Below, in pieces: positions 5,659 to 7,458 of a stretch of DNA of 7,458 nt. The notes beneath the pieces were generated by a model, which saw only the letters and a list, made by a program, of their open reading frames with translations, ran no database searches and was not told the DNA's origin. The DNA lies in the NCBI GenBank assembly GCA_037141235.1, contig JBAXCY010000143.1, forward strand, positions 1 through 7,458. Reading direction: 5' to 3'. Position 1 is the first letter of the stretch, and each line of letters starts with the position of its first letter. The position numbers were made by a program, and so were the translations under genes. The stretch comes from Bog-756 sp037141235. GTDB taxonomy: Bacteria > Actinomycetota > Acidimicrobiia > Acidimicrobiales > RAAP-2.

Positions 5659-7458
5659 TCAGTGGGACACGGACCCCTGGGCGACGGAGTTCAACGCCCG
5701 CAATCGGCCCTTCGGCTCGTGCTCGCATCCTGGTTCGGCTCGCAGCAGTACCGTCCTCGACCCACCCGGTGGCAGGTGGAACCAGGAGTCGGACGCGGCG
5801 AACCCCGGCACGTCGATCTGGATGTACTGAGCGAATCGGCGGGTGAATACTCGAAGAGGCCACGTCAGTCCATCGGCCGGTCCGACCTCCGACTGAAGCC
5901 CCACATCGGGATCCATGTCCCGCGCCGGCCCTCCCGGGAGGTAACCCGTCGTGGCCAGCACCTTTCCCCCCTTGTCGACAAGATCAGCAGTGATCAGATC
6001 GTACGTCCGGGGGCCGAAGCAGTAGGCGTAGGTGAGGTCCCGGAACCCGTCGAACAGGGCCTCGGCCCGCACGGTGGTTCCCCCTCTCGATGGGACCACC
6101 ACCGGACACGAGGCCCGTTCCACGGTGTGGGCTGCGGTATGGAGTCCGAGTTCCAGAGTTGCCTCGACGTCCACGGGGAGGTCGTTGACCAAGTGGAGGG
6201 CCAGCCCGTTGGTGCCCTCGTCGGTAGCCAGCACGGCAACCGGGGCTGCACTCCTGGCCAAGGCATACCAAGGCGCCTTCGGCCGACCTGAGGAGTCGAT
6301 CAGACCCCATCCGGGTCCGGGCCGGAGATCGCGCAACGCGATGGCCAGCATCCCATCGCACGACGAGTCGGTCCGCCTCCACTCGGCAACGGCGGTGGAC
6401 ATGATCTCGGCCATGGTGGCCCTACCGAGGTCCAGGGCTCGATCGTGGTCGGTCCTCCACAGCGCGGCGATATCGGCGCCGAAGATCAGGTTCACATAGT
6501 GGTCCCGCACGTCTTCGAGGTCGAACCAGGACCCGGCATCACGGTGGACCGCCCGCTTCCATTCCGATTCGCGGTGGACCGACAGGTCACCGCCGAACTC
6601 CTCGTCGATGGTGGCCCGGTCCGGAGGGATGGAGAACGCCAGCCCCTCGGTGACGAATCGGGGTGCGGCGCGGCGCATGTCCTCCAAGGGGAAGAGGTAG
6701 ACACCCACACCGAAGTAGTGGGAGACCCCCATGTCAGGCTGAAACGGAAGGTCCCCTCCGCTCGGCGACGACGTCACGTAGACGAGCCCGGGGGAACGAC
6801 GCTCCACGAGATCGGGTAGCGCCTCATGGATCAACGGCGAGCGCCATCTGTCTCGGGGGAGCCCGAACATCGCTGGCTGCTCCTCGAGCTGTTGGCCCCC
6901 GCACAGCACCGCCATGGATGGGTGGCGGCTCGTGCGGTCGAGCAGGTCCGCCACCTCCGCCACCACCGATGCGGTAAACCCCTCGTCGTCTGGAGGATCG
7001 AGGGGACCGAGCATTGCGTCCTGCCACACCATCAGCCCGGCCCGGTCGCACGCCGTAAAGAACCGATCGCTCTCGTAGACCGTGCCACCCGCGATGCGGA
7101 GCATGTTCATACCCGAGGCACGAGCCAACTCGATGGTGGCGGTCAGTTCGTCGTCGGAAGACTGGAGGCTGACAGGGTCCAGTGTGAACCAGCCTGCGCC
7201 GCGACAGAAGATCGGGACGTCGTTGACGACCAGTCGAAAGCCCCCGTCGGACCGGTCGGCCGTGATCGTGCGGAACCCGACATCGCCGAGGTCGATGGCC
7301 ACGCCCGCTACCACCACTCGAACCGGGTAGAGGGGTTGAGGACCGTGCGTGTGGGGCCACCACCGTTCCACTTCGTCGATGAGCGCGGTGCCGACCAGGT
7401 GCACCCCGGAATCGGTCGAAGTGATGACCAGCGGAACGGATCGACCTTCCACCTCGAG
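5659..7458 (-). CDS. Glycoside hydrolase family 2, beta-mannosidase-like (N-terminus outside window)
   Basis: GH2 mannosidases hydrolyse terminal beta-mannose by a retaining mechanism with a nucleophile Glu and an acid/base Glu. The frame is open to the right edge, so the codon at 7450-7452 is probably internal and the N-terminal sugar-binding domain is missing. Numbering from that codon: WWPHTHGPQPLYPV (31-44) closes an Ig-like domain; GFRTI (59-63) and RGAGW (84-88) open the TIM barrel; NMLRIAGGTVYESDRFF (116-132) and VWQDAMLGP (142-150) are typical; RFVTEGLAF (265-273) offers Glu269 as nucleophile; GRPKAPWYAL ends the barrel and about 190 residues of Ig-like domains follow. Oddity: in HPSMAVLCGGQQLEE (177-191) the position of the acid/base Glu is Gln188 (6889-6891). 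The protein could be a weakened or non-hydrolytic member. It lies upstream of the sugar transferase on the same strand, hinting at glycan trimming or turnover. The family is clear; the exact substrate is inferred. Confidence 0.88.
   Translation of the reverse strand, partial: LEVEGRSVPLVITSTDSGVHLVGTALIDEVERWWPHTHGPQPLYPVRVVVAGVAIDLGDVGFRTITADRSDGGFRLVVNDVPIFCRGAGWFTLDPVSLQSSDDELTATIELARASGMNMLRIAGGTVYESDRFFTACDRAGLMVWQDAMLGPLDPPDDEGFTASVVAEVADLLDRTSRHPSMAVLCGGQQLEEQPAMFGLPRDRWRSPLIHEALPDLVERRSPGLVYVTSSPSGGDLPFQPDMGVSHYFGVGVYLFPLEDMRRAAPRFVTEGLAFSIPPDRATIDEEFGGDLSVHRESEWKRAVHRDAGSWFDLEDVRDHYVNLIFGADIAALWRTDHDRALDLGRATMAEIMSTAVAEWRRTDSSCDGMLAIALRDLRPGPGWGLIDSSGRPKAPWYALARSAAPVAVLATDEGTNGLALHLVNDLPVDVEATLELGLHTAAHTVERASCPVVVPSRGGTTVRAEALFDGFRDLTYAYCFGPRTYDLITADLVDKGGKVLATTGYLPGGPARDMDPDVGLQSEVGPADGLTWPLRVFTRRFAQYIQIDVPGFAASDSWFHLPPGGSRTVLLRAEPGCEHEPKGRLRALNSVAQGSVSH

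Noticed and set aside
4850..5830. 326-residue plus-strand frame opposite the sugar transferase
   Set aside because: It is antisense to intact membrane and Rossmann domains and is rich in His/Arg/Gln without motifs, so it is a shadow.

Overview
The window is GC-rich bacterial DNA. A WhiB-type iron-sulfur regulator at one end points to an actinobacterium, since that family is confined to Actinobacteria and their phages. The strongly G/C-biased third codon positions and short intergenic gaps fit this. A deeper placement (for example Acidimicrobiia) would be a guess. The genes around it look like part of a cell-surface or exopolysaccharide locus.

Layout: (1) 44-274, minus: a compact WhiB-family regulator. 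(2) 275-579: non-coding, between divergent genes, with a 16-bp direct repeat at 21-bp period ending just before a good Shine-Dalgarno. (3) 580-1503, plus: NAD(P)-dependent extended-SDR epimerase/dehydratase. (4) 1501-1959: a 459-bp non-coding insertion that looks like a non-autonomous transposon (MITE-like). It has about 24-bp imperfect terminal inverted repeats, a perfect 8-9 bp flanking direct repeat and a 12-bp tandem array inside; it appears to supply the stop codon of the epimerase. (5) 2040-2610, minus: low-molecular-weight protein tyrosine phosphatase whose 5' end is out of frame with any usable start. (6) 2735-2833, plus: a 32-residue reading frame with a strong ribosome binding site. 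Its stop overlaps (ATGA) the start of (7) 2830-3930, plus: a GT4-family glycosyltransferase. (8) 3971-5530, minus, convergent with the former: a membrane polyprenyl-phosphate sugar-1-phosphate transferase (WbaP/CpsE type). (9) 5659 to the right edge, minus: a GH2 family beta-mannosidase-like protein, cut off at its N-terminus by the window edge.

How they may work together (inference): the membrane sugar transferase would load the first sugar phosphate onto a lipid carrier, and the GT4 enzyme would extend the chain. The SDR protein could supply or modify a nucleotide sugar. A phosphatase of this family often accompanies polysaccharide export tyrosine kinases. The GH2 protein would act on a mannose-containing glycan, but its predicted acid/base glutamate is replaced by glutamine, so it may be impaired or altered in activity.

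The most notable points are the MITE-like insertion with its reconstructable empty site, the GH2 active-site substitution, the frameshifted phosphatase start, and the coupled micro-ORF ahead of the glycosyltransferase. I see no tRNA, rRNA, CRISPR array or full-length transposase gene.
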